Source of the DNA: Thermonema lapsum
GTDB taxonomy: Bacteria; Bacteroidota; Bacteroidia; Cytophagales; Thermonemataceae
DNA length: 64,000 nt
Direction of reading: 5' to 3'
Assembly: GCF_011761635.1 (NCBI RefSeq)
Contig: NZ_JAASRN010000002.1
Span: 124,001-188,000 of the forward strand
In this document: positions 1 to 9,324 of the stretch, in pieces
Layout of the letters: each line of letters starts with the position of its first letter
How positions within the stretch are numbered: position 1 is the stretch's first letter
Made by a program: the position numbers and the translations under genes
The notes under the pieces: model-generated
Told to the model about the DNA's origin: nothing
Databases searched by the model: none
What the model saw: the letters and a program-made list of their open reading frames with translations, nothing else

Positions 1-403
1 CTAAACTCCAGAAAACCGCCTCCAGGTCCATACGCCCTTCATGCATAGAAAGCTGCAGGAAAGGGTCGAGAGAAAAAATAAGTAACATCCACCACGGCAG
101 AGCAAACAAACGACGACACAAAAGCAAAACTAAGCAGCCAAACAAAAAAGTAGGCAGCCGGTAACCCAAAGGCAGAGGCAAAAGCTTCATGCTCATACCA
201 TGAATGGTAAAGCTGACAAAGCCGTAAATTTGAAATGGCAAGCCATGCAAAGCTGCCGAAGTGACATTAGGCACCAAAGAGGCGCTTTCTATCCAATGGT
301 GGCTGATAGAGGCAAATACCACCTCATCGAACCAAGGCAGCGGCGCATAGGGCAGTGTCCATACATGCCATGCCACATACAACCAAGCATAGGCAACGAG
401 CAT
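1..403 (-). CDS. GT39/ArnT-like membrane glycosyltransferase, N-terminal part only
   Basis: The reading frame stays open from the ATG at 403 to the window edge (134 residues seen). The N-terminus is a hydrophobic helix followed by a short loop with an Asp-Glu pair (PWFDEVVFA). Further on come more hydrophobic stretches and the segment HEGRMDLEA. An acidic DE pair in the first external loop and a later RxD motif are typical of GT-C fold lipid-linked sugar transferases (GT39/PMT/ArnT), which move a sugar from a polyprenyl-phosphate donor. The gene starts 19 bp after the maf stop and is probably last or near last in the hisS-kinase-DUF4442-maf operon. Acceptor and donor cannot be told, and the C-terminal half is missing. 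Confidence 0.6.
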   Translation of the reverse strand, partial: MLVAYAWLYVAWHVWTLPYAPLPWFDEVVFASISHHWIESASLVPNVTSAALHGLPFQIYGFVSFTIHGMSMKLLPLPLGYRLPTFLFGCLVLLLCRRLFALPWWMLLIFSLDPFLQLSMHEGRMDLEAVFWSL

Positions 404-422
404 TGCCTTTGCGTAGGGCAGC

Positions 423-1010
423 TTACAACATGCTTTTAAGTGCCGCATATAACTTATGAGTAGGCAAGCCCATTACATTAAAGTAAGAGCCTTCGATGCG
501 CTCAATGAATGCCATGCCCAACCAGTCTTGTGCGCCATAGCTGCCGGCTTTGTCATAGGGTTTGTACTGTGCTATGTAATAAGCTATTTCGTTGTCTTCC
601 ATCTCACGGAAATAGACTTGTGTGCTGTCTTGGACAATGCGACTTCCTTGGGCAGTAGCTAAACACACAGCAGTGATGACTTCATGCTGCTGCCCCGACA
701 GACGTCGCAACATGCGTGCTGCCTCTATCACATCGGCAGGCTTGCCCAGCACTTCGCCTCGATGAATGACTACGGTATCGGCTGCAATCACCAGCGTATC
801 GGCAGGTATGGGCACAAAAGCAGCCGCTTTTTGTCTTGCCAAATAGGCGGCTACCTTTGAAGGCTCCATGCCTTCGGGTACAAACTCTTCACTATGGCGC
901 ACATCTACAATAAAGGGAATATCAAGTGCCTGCATCAGTTGGCGGCGACGAGGCGAAGCCGAAGCCAGCACAATACGCGGGTAACGCTCTAAGAGTTGCT
1001 TTTGAATCAT
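423..1010 (-). CDS. maf: Maf family nucleoside triphosphate pyrophosphatase
   Basis: Hydrolyses non-canonical or excess NTPs (dTTP/UTP type in the YhdE branch) to NMP and pyrophosphate; cytosolic. At 195 aa it has the usual length. The N-terminal LASASPRRR is the family SxxR(R) phosphate-binding motif, AADTVV in the middle carries the catalytic Asp, and KAGSYGAQ followed by EGSYFNVMGLP matches the YhdE-type (dTTP/UTP) branch rather than the YceF (7-methyl-GTP) branch. It lies 32 bp downstream of the DUF4442 gene and 19 bp upstream of a glycosyltransferase, all on the minus strand, so they are probably co-transcribed. Family assignment is firm; substrate preference is inferred from motifs. Confidence 0.93.
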   Translation of the reverse strand: MIQKQLLERYPRIVLASASPRRRQLMQALDIPFIVDVRHSEEFVPEGMEPSKVAAYLARQKAAAFVPIPADTLVIAADTVVIHRGEVLGKPADVIEAARMLRRLSGQQHEVITAVCLATAQGSRIVQDSTQVYFREMEDNEIAYYIAQYKPYDKAGSYGAQDWLGMAFIERIEGSYFNVMGLPTHKLYAALKSML

Positions 1011-1042
1011 CTGTTTTTTGTGGCAAATATACCTATTTCCCT

Positions 1043-1564
1043 TTAAGCCGGCTTGTCAGGCTGCTTGCGGCTGCGCTTTTGCTTGTAGTACTCCTTAGAA
1101 GCTATGTAAAGCACTTTGTCTATGTGAGCATAGACCTTGCCCTCTTTGTCTATCCACTCTACGGGCAAGGTAATTTCCATTTCCTGTGTTTGCGCTATCT
1201 GCTGTTTGATTTTCTCTATTAGTACCTCGTCTATTAAAAAGCGCGCATACACTTTCTTTTTGATGGGACGCAAAAAACGGATGGTCGCTGCTTTGTCCCA
1301 CACCACATATGCTTTACCCAGAATATGAATCAGCTGCAACATGTAAAAAGGGTCCATGGCTGAGTATATGCTGCCGCCATAAACCACGCCTACATAATTG
1401 TAGGTAAAAAGGTTGAGCGAAAGTCGGACATGGATTTCCCTCCAATCGGAAGAAATAAACAGAATACGCCCCCCTGTGCCAAAATAAGTAGGGAAGCAGT
1501 TCATCATCCAGCGAAAACGGCGTGTTTTCCAGCTCTCTTTACGATTGGTGAGGAATACAGGCAT
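1043..1564 (-). CDS. DUF4442 hotdog-fold (thioesterase-like) protein
   Basis: A 173-aa cytosolic protein. The central stretch GGSIYSAMDPFYMLQL has the shape of the DUF4442 hotdog helix, where PaaI-type thioesterases place their substrate pocket; the Asp may be functional. The C-terminus is Lys/Arg-rich. DUF4442 proteins are related to acyl-CoA thioesterases, but few have a tested substrate. It begins 19 bp after the histidine kinase stop and precedes maf, inside the hisS-kinase-DUF4442-maf run. An acyl-CoA hydrolase role is inference from fold only. Confidence 0.75.
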   Translation of the reverse strand: MPVFLTNRKESWKTRRFRWMMNCFPTYFGTGGRILFISSDWREIHVRLSLNLFTYNYVGVVYGGSIYSAMDPFYMLQLIHILGKAYVVWDKAATIRFLRPIKKKVYARFLIDEVLIEKIKQQIAQTQEMEITLPVEWIDKEGKVYAHIDKVLYIASKEYYKQKRSRKQPDKPA

Positions 1565-1583
1565 GGCAACCAGTCAAATGAAT

Positions 1584-3521
1584 TCAGTTGGTGTGGGGTG
1601 TTTTGTTCAACAAATTGGGTACTACGAAGCGAAAAGTGGTGCCTTCACCATATTTGGATTTCAAGGATATTTGCCCTCCCAGTTTTTCGATGGTTTCTTT
1701 CACTATATAGAGTCCCAGCCCTGAGCCGGCTTGGTCTTGCGTAGCCCGATAAAACATATCAAAAATACGCGGCAAATGTTTTTCCTCTATGCCTATGCCG
1801 TTGTCTTCTACGACAAACTCTCCTTTCTCTTCGTTTATTTTAATATTCACTTTGATATAAGGATGCTCTCGGCGAGGCGAGCTGTAGCGAATCGCATTCG
1901 ATATCAGGTTGTTGAGTATAACCGTCAGGCGACGGCGGTCCGAATAAAAAGGCACCCGCGCTTTTATATGTATCTGCTTGTCGATAAGCCCGGCATTGTC
2001 CATATAAGCATACTGTTCAAAGACCCCTTTGACGAGCGTCTGCAAGTCTATCTCTTCGCGCTGCACTTCCAAGCGTGCATTGCGCGAGTAGTCGAGAATG
2101 TCTTGAATGAAGCTGTCGAGTTTTTTAAGTCCTTTTTCCTGAAGTTCTAAGTAGCGCTTTATCTGCTCGGCATCATCAAGCATCTTGCAAACAGTAATTA
2201 CGCCCAAAGCCGAAGCAATAGGGGCACGCAAGTCATGCGAAGCACTATATACAAAACGGTCAAGCTCTTGATTGATTTTTTTGAGCTCTGCATTGTTCTT
2301 TTCAAGCCTTTCATTGGTTTGGCGCAGTTCCTCCTGGCTGGCAAGCAGCTCCGCTTTGTGCTGTTCTAACTCTTGATTGAGACGTTCGGCTTGTTGCAGT
2401 GCCTGTATGATGCGCTCTTCTGCCAACACCTGATTGGTTACGTTGTGGGCACTGATGAGAATGGCGCCAATGGCTTCTTCCCGAATCAGGTTTTTGGCTT
2501 GTGCTTCCAGCCAGTTGTAATACCCCTCTTTGTGCAAAGAGCGATAAGTGAGCTTAAACAGCTTCTTGGGGGTAGAGGCGATTTCTTTAAATACCTTTTC
2601 GAAGAAATCGCTGTCATCGGGGTGTACCAGTTTTTGTATGCTCTGCCCCATCAATTCTTCTACGGTATATCCCCATTGCTTGAAACAAGAGGGTGATGCA
2701 TACTGGATAAAGCCTTCTTTATCAACAAGCAGCAAAGTATCTTCGGTGCTTTCGATGAGCGTTTCGAAAAATTTTTCCTTCGAGTCCAGCTTTTTCTCCA
2801 GAGCTACCTGCTCGCTGATGTCCCGGGCTATCACGATGATATATTCTTGATTGAGATAGCGCTCCAGCTTCAAGGTGGCGTCCACATCCAAGGTTTCGTC
2901 GGGGGTCAGGCGCAGCGAGGTGCGCACACTCCGGCGCTGTTTGGGTTCTTCGCGTAGTCTTTCTACAAACTCCTGCCATTGTGCCTGCGTTGTGTATAAA
3001 GGGAAGGAGGTGTCTATTTGATACAAATGACGCTTCAAGAGTACCAACAAGCTGAAGCCCAATTGCTGTACAGCAGTATCGTTGGCATCGATGATGCGCC
3101 CGGTGGCAGCATCTACCACGATGATGAGGTCGGTGGTTTCATCGAGCACAGCCCGAAAACGCTCCAGCAACTGCTGCGAAGAGGAAAGTGGGTGTGCAAT
3201 CATGTACACCCGTCCATCTTCTTCTTGCAACTTGGCAAGGGTAACCGCCACATTGGTCAGTTGCTCTCCTACTTTGAAGGTCCACTGTCCTTGCCACTCA
3301 CCCTCGCGCTGCACTTGTGCCAAGGCATTAGACAGCTCTAATGGATTCAGCAGATAGGCAGCCAATGACTGTTTCGACTTAAAATCAGCAAGTTGCAAAA
3401 AAGCAAGCAAGCGGTCGTTGATGGAGAGCAATTCCCCGTCGGGGGTTAGCTCTGCCAACAATACAAAGCGGTTGAGTAGCTCAGCATGTACGTGCTCCAT
3501 TGATTTTTGCATAAGACCCAA
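1584..3521 (-). CDS. Multi-PAS sensor histidine kinase, no membrane segment
   Basis: 645 aa. Three PAS-like modules at about residues 12-110, 120-240 and 250-370, the last two ending in the typical (A)xDIS / xHNVT. A long coiled coil (370-420) follows, then HisKA with SASHDLRAP (phospho-acceptor His429). The HATPase_c domain (about 535-640) shows the N box (NNLISNAIRYSS), G1 (DNGIGI) and G2 (GSGLGL). There is no signal peptide or membrane helix, so it senses a cytosolic or diffusible cue. No response regulator is adjacent, so it is an orphan kinase. It starts 27 bp after hisS and is likely co-transcribed with it. Ligand and partner are unknown. Confidence 0.9.
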   Translation of the reverse strand: MGLMQKSMEHVHAELLNRFVLLAELTPDGELLSINDRLLAFLQLADFKSKQSLAAYLLNPLELSNALAQVQREGEWQGQWTFKVGEQLTNVAVTLAKLQEEDGRVYMIAHPLSSSQQLLERFRAVLDETTDLIIVVDAATGRIIDANDTAVQQLGFSLLVLLKRHLYQIDTSFPLYTTQAQWQEFVERLREEPKQRRSVRTSLRLTPDETLDVDATLKLERYLNQEYIIVIARDISEQVALEKKLDSKEKFFETLIESTEDTLLLVDKEGFIQYASPSCFKQWGYTVEELMGQSIQKLVHPDDSDFFEKVFKEIASTPKKLFKLTYRSLHKEGYYNWLEAQAKNLIREEAIGAILISAHNVTNQVLAEERIIQALQQAERLNQELEQHKAELLASQEELRQTNERLEKNNAELKKINQELDRFVYSASHDLRAPIASALGVITVCKMLDDAEQIKRYLELQEKGLKKLDSFIQDILDYSRNARLEVQREEIDLQTLVKGVFEQYAYMDNAGLIDKQIHIKARVPFYSDRRRLTVILNNLISNAIRYSSPRREHPYIKVNIKINEEKGEFVVEDNGIGIEEKHLPRIFDMFYRATQDQAGSGLGLYIVKETIEKLGGQISLKSKYGEGTTFRFVVPNLLNKTPHTN

Positions 3522-3548
3522 AACATAAGCATCTCATAAAACGCAAGG

Positions 3549-4940
3549 CTAACCATTATACAATTTTTGTTTCAAAAATCCAACTACCTCATCCATGCTT
3601 ATCTCAAGCTGCTCACCAGTGTACATGTTCTTCAACTGCACCGACTGCCTTTGCAGCTCTTCGCTTCCTGCCAAAAGCACCCAAGGGGTTCCTTTCTTAT
3701 GGGCATATTTCATCTGCTTTTTAAGCTTATCGGCTTGGGGATAAAGTTCTGCCTTGATACTGGCACCGCGCAAGCGTTGCAACAAAGGCAGCAGCCCCTT
3801 GCGAGACTCTGTATCAAAATGCACGAGCATTACATCGACGCCGGCGCGTGTATTTTTGGGAAACAAATCAAGCGCTTCCATGACATCATAGAGGCGGTCT
3901 AAACCAAAAGAAAAGCCCACGCCGGTCAGTCCCTCTTTGCCAAAAGTACCAGTCAGGTTGTCGTAGCGCCCGCCACCACTCACACTACCTATTGCCACAT
4001 TGTTCACCTTCACTTCAAAAATCGCCCCTGTGTAGTATGAAAGACCACGTGCCAAAGTTGGGTCTAACATCAACGGGAAAGTATCCAATGGTTGCCCGCT
4101 TGCTTCCTCCAGCAGGTTTTGAATCGTTTGCAGGTCTTCTATTGCTTTTTTTGCCGAAGCAAGCTCCTTCAGCTGTTGTGCAAAGTGCTTCAGCACCTCT
4201 GCATAGGTACCTTTCACTTCAAACAAAGGCAAAAGCTGCTGGATTTGGTTTTGTGCAAAGCCCCGCTCTTGCAACTCGCGCACCACCCCCTCCTGCCCTA
4301 TTTTGTCTAATTTGTCAATGGCAACGCAAAGTGCCTGTTCCTGCCCCGCAGCACCAATCCACTCGCTCATGGCGCGCAACAATTCGCGGTGATTGATTTT
4401 TATGGTATAATCTTCAATGCCCAAACGCCGAAATACTTCCATAATCATCAGCACGATTTCTGCCTCACAAAGCAGCGAGTCGGTACCTACCACGTCGGCA
4501 TCGCATTGGTAAAACTCGCGATAACGACCTTTTTGAGGCGAGTCGCCACGCCACACCGGCTGCATCTGATAGCGCTTGAAGGGAAATGCCAATTCATGTT
4601 GGTGCATCACCACATAGCGAGCAAAAGGCACGGTAAGGTCATAGCGCAAGCCTTTTTCACAAATCACATTGGCTAAATGCGCTGAGCCCTTGGCTACATC
4701 CTCTGGCGATACTTCTTTCCAAAAGTCTCCGGAATTGAGCACTCGAAACAGCAGTTGGTCGCCCTCCTCGCCGTACTTGCCAGTAAGCACCGAGAGCAGC
4801 TCCATAGCAGGCGTTTCAATGGGCTCATATCCAAACAACTCAAAGACTTCACGGATATGATTCATGATATAATGACGCTTTGCTACCTGCTCCGGTCCAA
4901 AATCGCGAGTTCCTTTAGGTATGCCTAATTCTATTTTCAT
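3549..4940 (-). CDS. hisS: Histidyl-tRNA synthetase
   Basis: 463-aa class II aminoacyl-tRNA synthetase that charges tRNA-His. It has the N-terminal GTRDFGP, motif 2 (QPVWRGDSPQKGRYREFYQCD), the HisA motif (GLSYYTG), GGGRYD, motif 3 (GVGFSFGLDRL), and a C-terminal HGTP_anticodon domain. Length fits the bacterial/eukaryotic-like long HisRS. It is first in a minus-strand operon leading into the PAS kinase. A possible promoter (-7 box TAAATTTG, minus strand, 4987-4994) lies in the 76-bp gap after nuoN. Confidence 0.97.
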   Translation of the reverse strand: MKIELGIPKGTRDFGPEQVAKRHYIMNHIREVFELFGYEPIETPAMELLSVLTGKYGEEGDQLLFRVLNSGDFWKEVSPEDVAKGSAHLANVICEKGLRYDLTVPFARYVVMHQHELAFPFKRYQMQPVWRGDSPQKGRYREFYQCDADVVGTDSLLCEAEIVLMIMEVFRRLGIEDYTIKINHRELLRAMSEWIGAAGQEQALCVAIDKLDKIGQEGVVRELQERGFAQNQIQQLLPLFEVKGTYAEVLKHFAQQLKELASAKKAIEDLQTIQNLLEEASGQPLDTFPLMLDPTLARGLSYYTGAIFEVKVNNVAIGSVSGGGRYDNLTGTFGKEGLTGVGFSFGLDRLYDVMEALDLFPKNTRAGVDVMLVHFDTESRKGLLPLLQRLRGASIKAELYPQADKLKKQMKYAHKKGTPWVLLAGSEELQRQSVQLKNMYTGEQLEISMDEVVGFLKQKLYNG

Positions 4941-4986
4941 AAGCGTTTGAAAGGTATGAGTGAAGGGTTGTTTTTTTGAAACAGTG

Positions 4987-4994
4987 CAAATTTA
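4987..4994 (-). promoter_or_regulatory. Possible hisS promoter, -7 box TAAATTTG
   Basis: Reads TAAATTTG on the minus strand, matching the Bacteroidota -7 consensus TAnnTTTG, 47 bp upstream of the hisS ATG. A TTTG that could act as the -33 box is at 5022-5025, with a rather long spacer of 27 bp. Based on the motif only. Confidence 0.4.
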
Positions 4995-5016
4995 TCAAAT
5001 GAACGGCTGAATATAA

Positions 5017-6513
5017 TTAAGCAAAGGGGTAAGCCCACAAGATAGCCAACACCAACAACAGGGCAATTATCATAGCCGGCAATAAAGCGGCATCTACCCC
5101 AGTAGTGGGCGCTCCTACTTTGCTTTCTTGCTTGAAAAAGAGCGCATAAGGTATTTTGATGTAATAAGCCAGCGCCACGGCTGTACTTAGCAAAGCCGTT
5201 GCCCACAACAGCAAAGCAAAGTGATACGAGGCTGCCATCTTCCAAAAGTGTACAAAGACACCCAACTTTCCCAAGAAACCGGCAGTAGGTGGTAGCCCTG
5301 TCAAAGAAAAAGCCACTACTCCCCATGCCAGCTTAGTTCCTGTCGAACAGTGAAAACGCCTCAAATCGGCAATTTGCTCTATTTGCTGATGCGATGCCAA
5401 GGCAAATATCACAAACAGAGCGAGCGCATACACCGCCCAATAATACAAAAATACGGCTTCTGCCCCCTCGTAGCCTATAGCCACTACCGGCAACAGCAGC
5501 GTGCCCATGTGTGCGATGGTAGCGTACGCCAGCAGACGCTTCAGGTTCTGCTGCCGCAAAGCGGCAAAGTTACCAAGCAGCAACGAAGCCAATGCTACTG
5601 CCATGAGCAATTGCCCCCATACTGTCTGCAAGGCAGCAAATGCCACCATCTGTCTGCTCAATAGCATCATAAAAGCAAGTATAGCTACTTTGGGCATCGC
5701 CGACACAAAAGCAAGGCTCATGGCAGGCGCTCCTTCGTAGGCATCGGGTGCCCAAAAATGAAAAGGCACTACGCTCAGCTTGAAAAATACACCTGCGGCA
5801 AAGAGTGCCCAAGCAATATATAACCACAGGGAAGGCGCTTTTTGCAAATGATGCCAAAAATCGGCTTGGGTAAAATCCATGCTTCCGGCAAGTCCATAAA
5901 TCCACGAGATACCGTAGAGCATCAGGGCTGAGGCAAAAGCCCCGAACAAAACATACTTTATGAGTGCCTCATGCTGTCGTCGCTGCCGCCCCACGCTCAA
6001 TAAAAAATAAGTAGCAATAGAGCTCAACTCAAAGCTCAGGTAAAAAGTAAGAAAATGGGCACTTAGCAGCAGCAAGTCCAAGCCTAACAAAGCCGAAAGC
6101 CCCCAAAACAGCCACTCCACACTTTCGTTGCGATGGCGTCCCAGCAGCTCAAAGAGAAAGACAACACCAAATAACAAAGCCCCTAGGGTCAAGGCTATAC
6201 GTGCTTGTATTTGCAAGGGATGGAAAACACATAAGGTATCTGCCATCAAATACAGAGGGGCTTCGCTCGAGAAGCTGCGCAGTTGCCCTACAAGAAAAAA
6301 GAGCTGCGCAAACAAAGTTGCCATCATAACAGCGACTGCCCAAAAGGCAATACGCATCCCATAGGCTTTGCGTGTGATTATGGCAAGCAGCAACAACAAA
6401 ACGATGCCTGCCAAGAGGGCTGTTTCCGGCAACAAAAAGCCCAGGCTTTGGTAGATATTTTCAAAGCGGTAGGCAAATGAGTCTATGAAAGAATGGCTAA
6501 ACAGTTGCTTCAT
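5017..6513 (-). CDS. nuoN: NADH-quinone oxidoreductase subunit N (Complex I antiporter-like)
   Basis: 498 aa with about 14 hydrophobic helices, of the Proton_antipo_M type. A proton-pumping membrane subunit of Complex I. Family hallmarks include a Glu in the fifth-helix region ([13 protein letters not shown]), a charged Lys in the following helices ([11 protein letters not shown]), and [21 protein letters not shown]. The start codon overlaps the folD stop as ATGA, so it is probably translationally coupled to folD. No other nuo gene is in the window, so the gene is detached from the Complex I operon or the rest lies elsewhere. Family is firm; naming it nuoN rather than another antiporter subunit rests on overall sequence character and length. 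Confidence 0.9.
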   Translation of the reverse strand: MKQLFSHSFIDSFAYRFENIYQSLGFLLPETALLAGIVLLLLLAIITRKAYGMRIAFWAVAVMMATLFAQLFFLVGQLRSFSSEAPLYLMADTLCVFHPLQIQARIALTLGALLFGVVFLFELLGRHRNESVEWLFWGLSALLGLDLLLLSAHFLTFYLSFELSSIATYFLLSVGRQRRQHEALIKYVLFGAFASALMLYGISWIYGLAGSMDFTQADFWHHLQKAPSLWLYIAWALFAAGVFFKLSVVPFHFWAPDAYEGAPAMSLAFVSAMPKVAILAFMMLLSRQMVAFAALQTVWGQLLMAVALASLLLGNFAALRQQNLKRLLAYATIAHMGTLLLPVVAIGYEGAEAVFLYYWAVYALALFVIFALASHQQIEQIADLRRFHCSTGTKLAWGVVAFSLTGLPPTAGFLGKLGVFVHFWKMAASYHFALLLWATALLSTAVALAYYIKIPYALFFKQESKVGAPTTGVDAALLPAMIIALLLVLAILWAYPFA

Positions 6514-7391
6514 GAATAAATTTTCTTCTGTGCTGCTAATAAAGTGTTGTACAGCAAAGATACAACGGTCATGAGTCCTACGCCACCCGGAACCGGTGTA
6601 ATATAACTTGCTTTCGGCGCTACTTCATCAAATTTCACGTCGCCTTTGATTACATACCCTTTGGGGTTGCTATCATCTTTTATTCTGGATATCCCCACAT
6701 CTATCACTACCGCACCTTCTTTTACCATGTCAGCAGTCAAGAATTCAGGTTTACCCAAAGCTGCCACAATAATGTCTGCCTCACGAGTAAAAGCGGCAAG
6801 CTCTTTCGTATAGCTATGGCAAATGGTTACTGTACAATTGCCCGGTTCCCCTTTGCGCGCCATCAAGATACTCATGGGCATACCTACTATCTGACTGCGT
6901 CCAATGACCACGCAATGCTTGCCGGCAGTAGGCACCTCATAGCGCCGCAACATCTCCACTATGCCAAAAGGGGTTGCCGGTATGTAGGCAGGTAGCCCCT
7001 TCACCATGCGCCCAACATTGATAGGATGAAAACCATCTACGTCTTTTTCAGGGCGTATGGCTTGAATCACACGGCTCTCGTCTATGTGTTTGGGTAAAGG
7101 CAATTGAACAATAAAGCCATCTATGGTGGGATTTTCGTTCAACTTTTCTATTTCTTCGAGCAAAGCCTCCTCGGTTATATTCTCTGGTAAGCGCACCAAA
7201 GTAGATTCAAAACCCACCTCGTGGCATCGTTTTACCTTGCTGGCAACATAAGTCTCGCTGGCACCATCATTGCCAACCAATACGGCTGCCAGATGAGGCG
7301 GACGCTGCCCCACATCTTTCATGCGCTGTACTTCTTGTGCCAATTCGGCTTTGATTTCCGCCGACAACTTTTTGCCATCCAATAAAATCAT
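6510..7391 (-). CDS. folD: Bifunctional methylenetetrahydrofolate dehydrogenase/cyclohydrolase
   Basis: Makes 10-formyl-THF from 5,10-methylene-THF in one-carbon metabolism; cytosolic. I start it at [10 protein letters not shown] (7391, 293 aa) because FolD proteins start there; a longer frame to 7436 adds 15 non-homologous residues. Family motifs visible: [13 protein letters not shown] (catalytic Lys), [27 protein letters not shown] (nucleotide loop) and [11 protein letters not shown] at the end. The stop overlaps the nuoN start by 4 bp. A terminator for the upstream gene ends about 45 bp before folD, so folD needs its own promoter or read-through. Confidence 0.96.
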   Translation of the reverse strand: MILLDGKKLSAEIKAELAQEVQRMKDVGQRPPHLAAVLVGNDGASETYVASKVKRCHEVGFESTLVRLPENITEEALLEEIEKLNENPTIDGFIVQLPLPKHIDESRVIQAIRPEKDVDGFHPINVGRMVKGLPAYIPATPFGIVEMLRRYEVPTAGKHCVVIGRSQIVGMPMSILMARKGEPGNCTVTICHSYTKELAAFTREADIIVAALGKPEFLTADMVKEGAVVIDVGISRIKDDSNPKGYVIKGDVKFDEVAPKASYITPVPGGVGLMTVVSLLYNTLLAAQKKIYS

Positions 7392-7434
7392 GACTATGCC
7401 TTGTTTTTGGTGATTAAAAACGAAAAAAGGAAAC

Positions 7435-7466
7435 AAAAAAGGCAGCCCATGCAGCTGCCCTTTTCT
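7435..7466 (-). terminator. Intrinsic terminator of the 7479-8042 gene
   Basis: Stem GGCAGC (7441-7446) / GCTGCC (7454-7459), 7-nt loop. On the minus strand it is followed by a run of six T, just past the stop codon of the outer-membrane protein gene. Confidence 0.75.
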
Positions 7467-7478
7467 TTAATGCAAACT

Positions 7479-8042
7479 TTAGAAGTTAAAATGGAAGCCA
7501 ATGCCTGCATTCAGCACCACCCACGGACGCGGGACTACCTCTACATACAAGCCCATATCCACAAATAAGGAAAAGAAGTCGGCTTGTGGGAAAAACCACT
7601 CCAAACCTGCCATACCATTAGGACCCAAGCCCAGCGCCGTACCTTCGGTATCCAATCTGCCATCACCGTTGCTATCGTAGAGGTAATTGAATGAACGCAG
7701 TTGCAAACCAGGACCGGCATACCATTGTAAGCCCTCTACTCCACTGATAGATTTCTGCCACAAATAGTCAGCCATAATGACCAAGCCTCCGCGGCGGTAA
7801 TAATAATCGCTGTTGTACTTTTTGTAATATCCTCTGTAGCCCGGATAGCTGCTGCCATAGCCATAGCCGTAGCCATAAGTGCCAATGCCGAACTCGAGTG
7901 CGTTGCTTCCTCCGTTTAGGTATTTTTTCACACTCAGCCCGGCGGGCTCGGGCACACGTACTCCCACCGCCCATTCACCTTGTGCCATGGTCCAGTGAGC
8001 CGTAATCAATAAAGCGACCAAACATACGTAAGCTCTCATCAT
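7479..8042 (-). CDS. Small exported protein, probable outer-membrane beta-barrel
   Basis: 187 aa, not recognised as a named family. It has a clear signal peptide (about residues 1-20, ending HWTMA-Q). The mature part has a low-complexity Gly/Tyr run (TYGYGYGYG then tyrosine- and arginine-rich), amphipathic stretches with aromatic ends, and a DSNGDGRLD loop that resembles a dockerin/EF-hand calcium loop. It ends with alternating hydrophobics and a terminal Phe (GIGFHFNF), the usual C-terminal signature of barrel proteins. It is a single-gene unit with its own promoter (-7 box at 8069-8076) and terminator. Function unknown; an 8-strand-like porin family fold is the best guess. Confidence 0.6.
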   Translation of the reverse strand: MMRAYVCLVALLITAHWTMAQGEWAVGVRVPEPAGLSVKKYLNGGSNALEFGIGTYGYGYGYGSSYPGYRGYYKKYNSDYYYRRGGLVIMADYLWQKSISGVEGLQWYAGPGLQLRSFNYLYDSNGDGRLDTEGTALGLGPNGMAGLEWFFPQADFFSLFVDMGLYVEVVPRPWVVLNAGIGFHFNF

Positions 8043-8068
8043 AGAATTTTATTTTTGGTTTTGTGAAG

Positions 8069-8102
8069 CAAAGTTATTACTTTTTGCGATAGAAAAAGCA
8101 AA
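8069..8102 (-). promoter_or_regulatory. Promoter of the small outer-membrane protein gene
   Basis: On the minus strand, -7 box TAACTTTG (8069-8076) and an upstream TTTG (8099-8102), spacer 22 bp. Matches the Bacteroidota pattern and lies 27 bp upstream of the ATG at 8042. Confidence 0.5.
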
Positions 8103-8268
8103 ACTTTGAACTTACCAGAGGAAATAAGCCGCTCAATAAAAAATGCCTACACTTGCAAATTTCATCATTTGGCTCTAAAATTGCAGAACCATTTGTCAAA
8201 CCATGAAAAGTTTCATTGTTAACCGTTTAACATTCATCATTACTTAAAAAGGACCTTAAAAACACACA

Positions 8269-8850
8269 ATGCGCAAAAACTCAACAAAATCAACGGGAGG
8301 AAGAGTAAAAGAAGAACCCTACCGCATCAACGAAAAGATACGAGCTAAAGAAGTTCGTTTGGTAGGCGATAACGTACAGCAAGGCATCTACTCCATCGAA
8401 GAAGCACTGAAGATAGCCGAACAACAAGGGCTTGACCTGGTAGAGATAGCGCCCAATGTAACCCCTCCTGTTTGCCGGGTTATCGACTACTCCAAGTTCA
8501 AGTATGAACAAAAGAAACGCGAAAAGGAAATCAAAGCCAAAGCGCAAAAAATAGTCGTTAAGGAAATCCGCTTTGGTCCTAACACCGACGAACACGACTT
8601 CAACTTCAAGCTCAAGCATGCGCGCAGCTTCTTGGAAGAGGGTGCCAAAGTAAAAGCTTATGTACAGTTTGCCGGTCGTAGCATCGTTTTCAAAGACCGT
8701 GGCGAAGTACTGCTTCTGAAAATGGCTACCGAGCTGGAAGATGTAGCTAAAGTAGAGCAAATGCCCACATTGGAAGGAAAGCGTATGATTATGATACTTG
8801 CGCCTTTGCCTAAGAAAAAGAAAAAGTCGGAAGATAAAGACAAAGAGTAG
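8269..8850 (+). CDS. infC: Translation initiation factor IF-3
   Basis: 193 aa. Binds the 30S subunit and checks start-codon pairing. IF3 N domain (about 18-88: [39 protein letters not shown]), Lys-rich linker ([15 protein letters not shown]), IF3 C domain (about 95-180: [22 protein letters not shown]), and a charged Lys-rich tail ([13 protein letters not shown]). The start is a plain ATG, not the AUU used for autoregulation in E. coli. It heads the conserved infC-rpmI-rplT order, but a terminator and new promoter separate it from rpmI here. Confidence 0.97.
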   Translation: MRKNSTKSTGGRVKEEPYRINEKIRAKEVRLVGDNVQQGIYSIEEALKIAEQQGLDLVEIAPNVTPPVCRVIDYSKFKYEQKKREKEIKAKAQKIVVKEIRFGPNTDEHDFNFKLKHARSFLEEGAKVKAYVQFAGRSIVFKDRGEVLLLKMATELEDVAKVEQMPTLEGKRMIMILAPLPKKKKKSEDKDKE

Positions 8851-8892
8851 AAATAAAAGGGAAAATGCAGCTTCTTAAAATCAACAGCGTAG

Positions 8893-8922
8893 GCAGGCAA
8901 ATGGTCTGCCTGCGGTTTTTTT
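8893..8922 (+). terminator. Intrinsic terminator between infC and rpmI
   Basis: Stem GCAGGCA (8893-8899) / TGCCTGC (8907-8913), 7-nt loop, then GG and seven T (8916-8922). Strong plus-strand terminator 43 bp after infC. Confidence 0.8.
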
Positions 8923-8936
8923 CTATGGAAGAGTCA

Positions 8937-8968
8937 TTTGTGTAATTGCCTCTTTACTTGTAATTTTG
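8937..8968 (+). promoter_or_regulatory. Promoter of rpmI-rplT
   Basis: TTTG (8937-8940) and TAATTTTG (8961-8968) with a 20-bp spacer, an exact match to the Bacteroidota -33/-7 pattern. It sits between the infC terminator and the rpmI ATG at 9009, giving a 5' leader of roughly 35 nt. Confidence 0.6.
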
Positions 8969-9008
8969 CCCTTCCTTTCAAGTACTATTTGCATAAAATC
9001 AGACAGTT

Positions 9009-9206
9009 ATGCCAAAGCAAAAAACCAATTCAGGAGCCAAAAAGCGTTTCAAGCTGACGGCTACCGGCAAAATCAAGCGTAAGCACGCTTACAAAAGCCA
9101 CATCTTGACCAAAAAGAGCACCAAGCGCAAGCGCAATCTTACGCACTCTACGTTGGTGCATCCTGCCGATGCCCCGCGCATCAAAGCTTTGTTGGCACTT
9201 AAGTAA
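9009..9206 (+). CDS. rpmI: Ribosomal protein bL35
   Basis: 65-aa, very basic protein of the large ribosomal subunit. The N-terminal [20 protein letters not shown] and the following [14 protein letters not shown] are family hallmarks. Normal length. It lies between infC and rplT as in most bacteria; 118 bp separate it from rplT. Confidence 0.97.
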   Translation: MPKQKTNSGAKKRFKLTATGKIKRKHAYKSHILTKKSTKRKRNLTHSTLVHPADAPRIKALLALK

Positions 9207-9324
9207 ACTGGTGTCAACGTTTCAATTTTTCATTAAAACACTTTCGGTTTCAATGTTTCACCCGGTGTCCGGTATTTAAGTATGCTGTAGGAGCATCACC
9301 GTTCACCAAAAAAAGAGAAAAACT

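Noticed and set aside
7479-8042. Dockerin/EF-hand identity of the DSNGDGRLD loop
   Set aside because: Only a single loop, without a cohesin partner or a second repeat, so I do not call it a dockerin.
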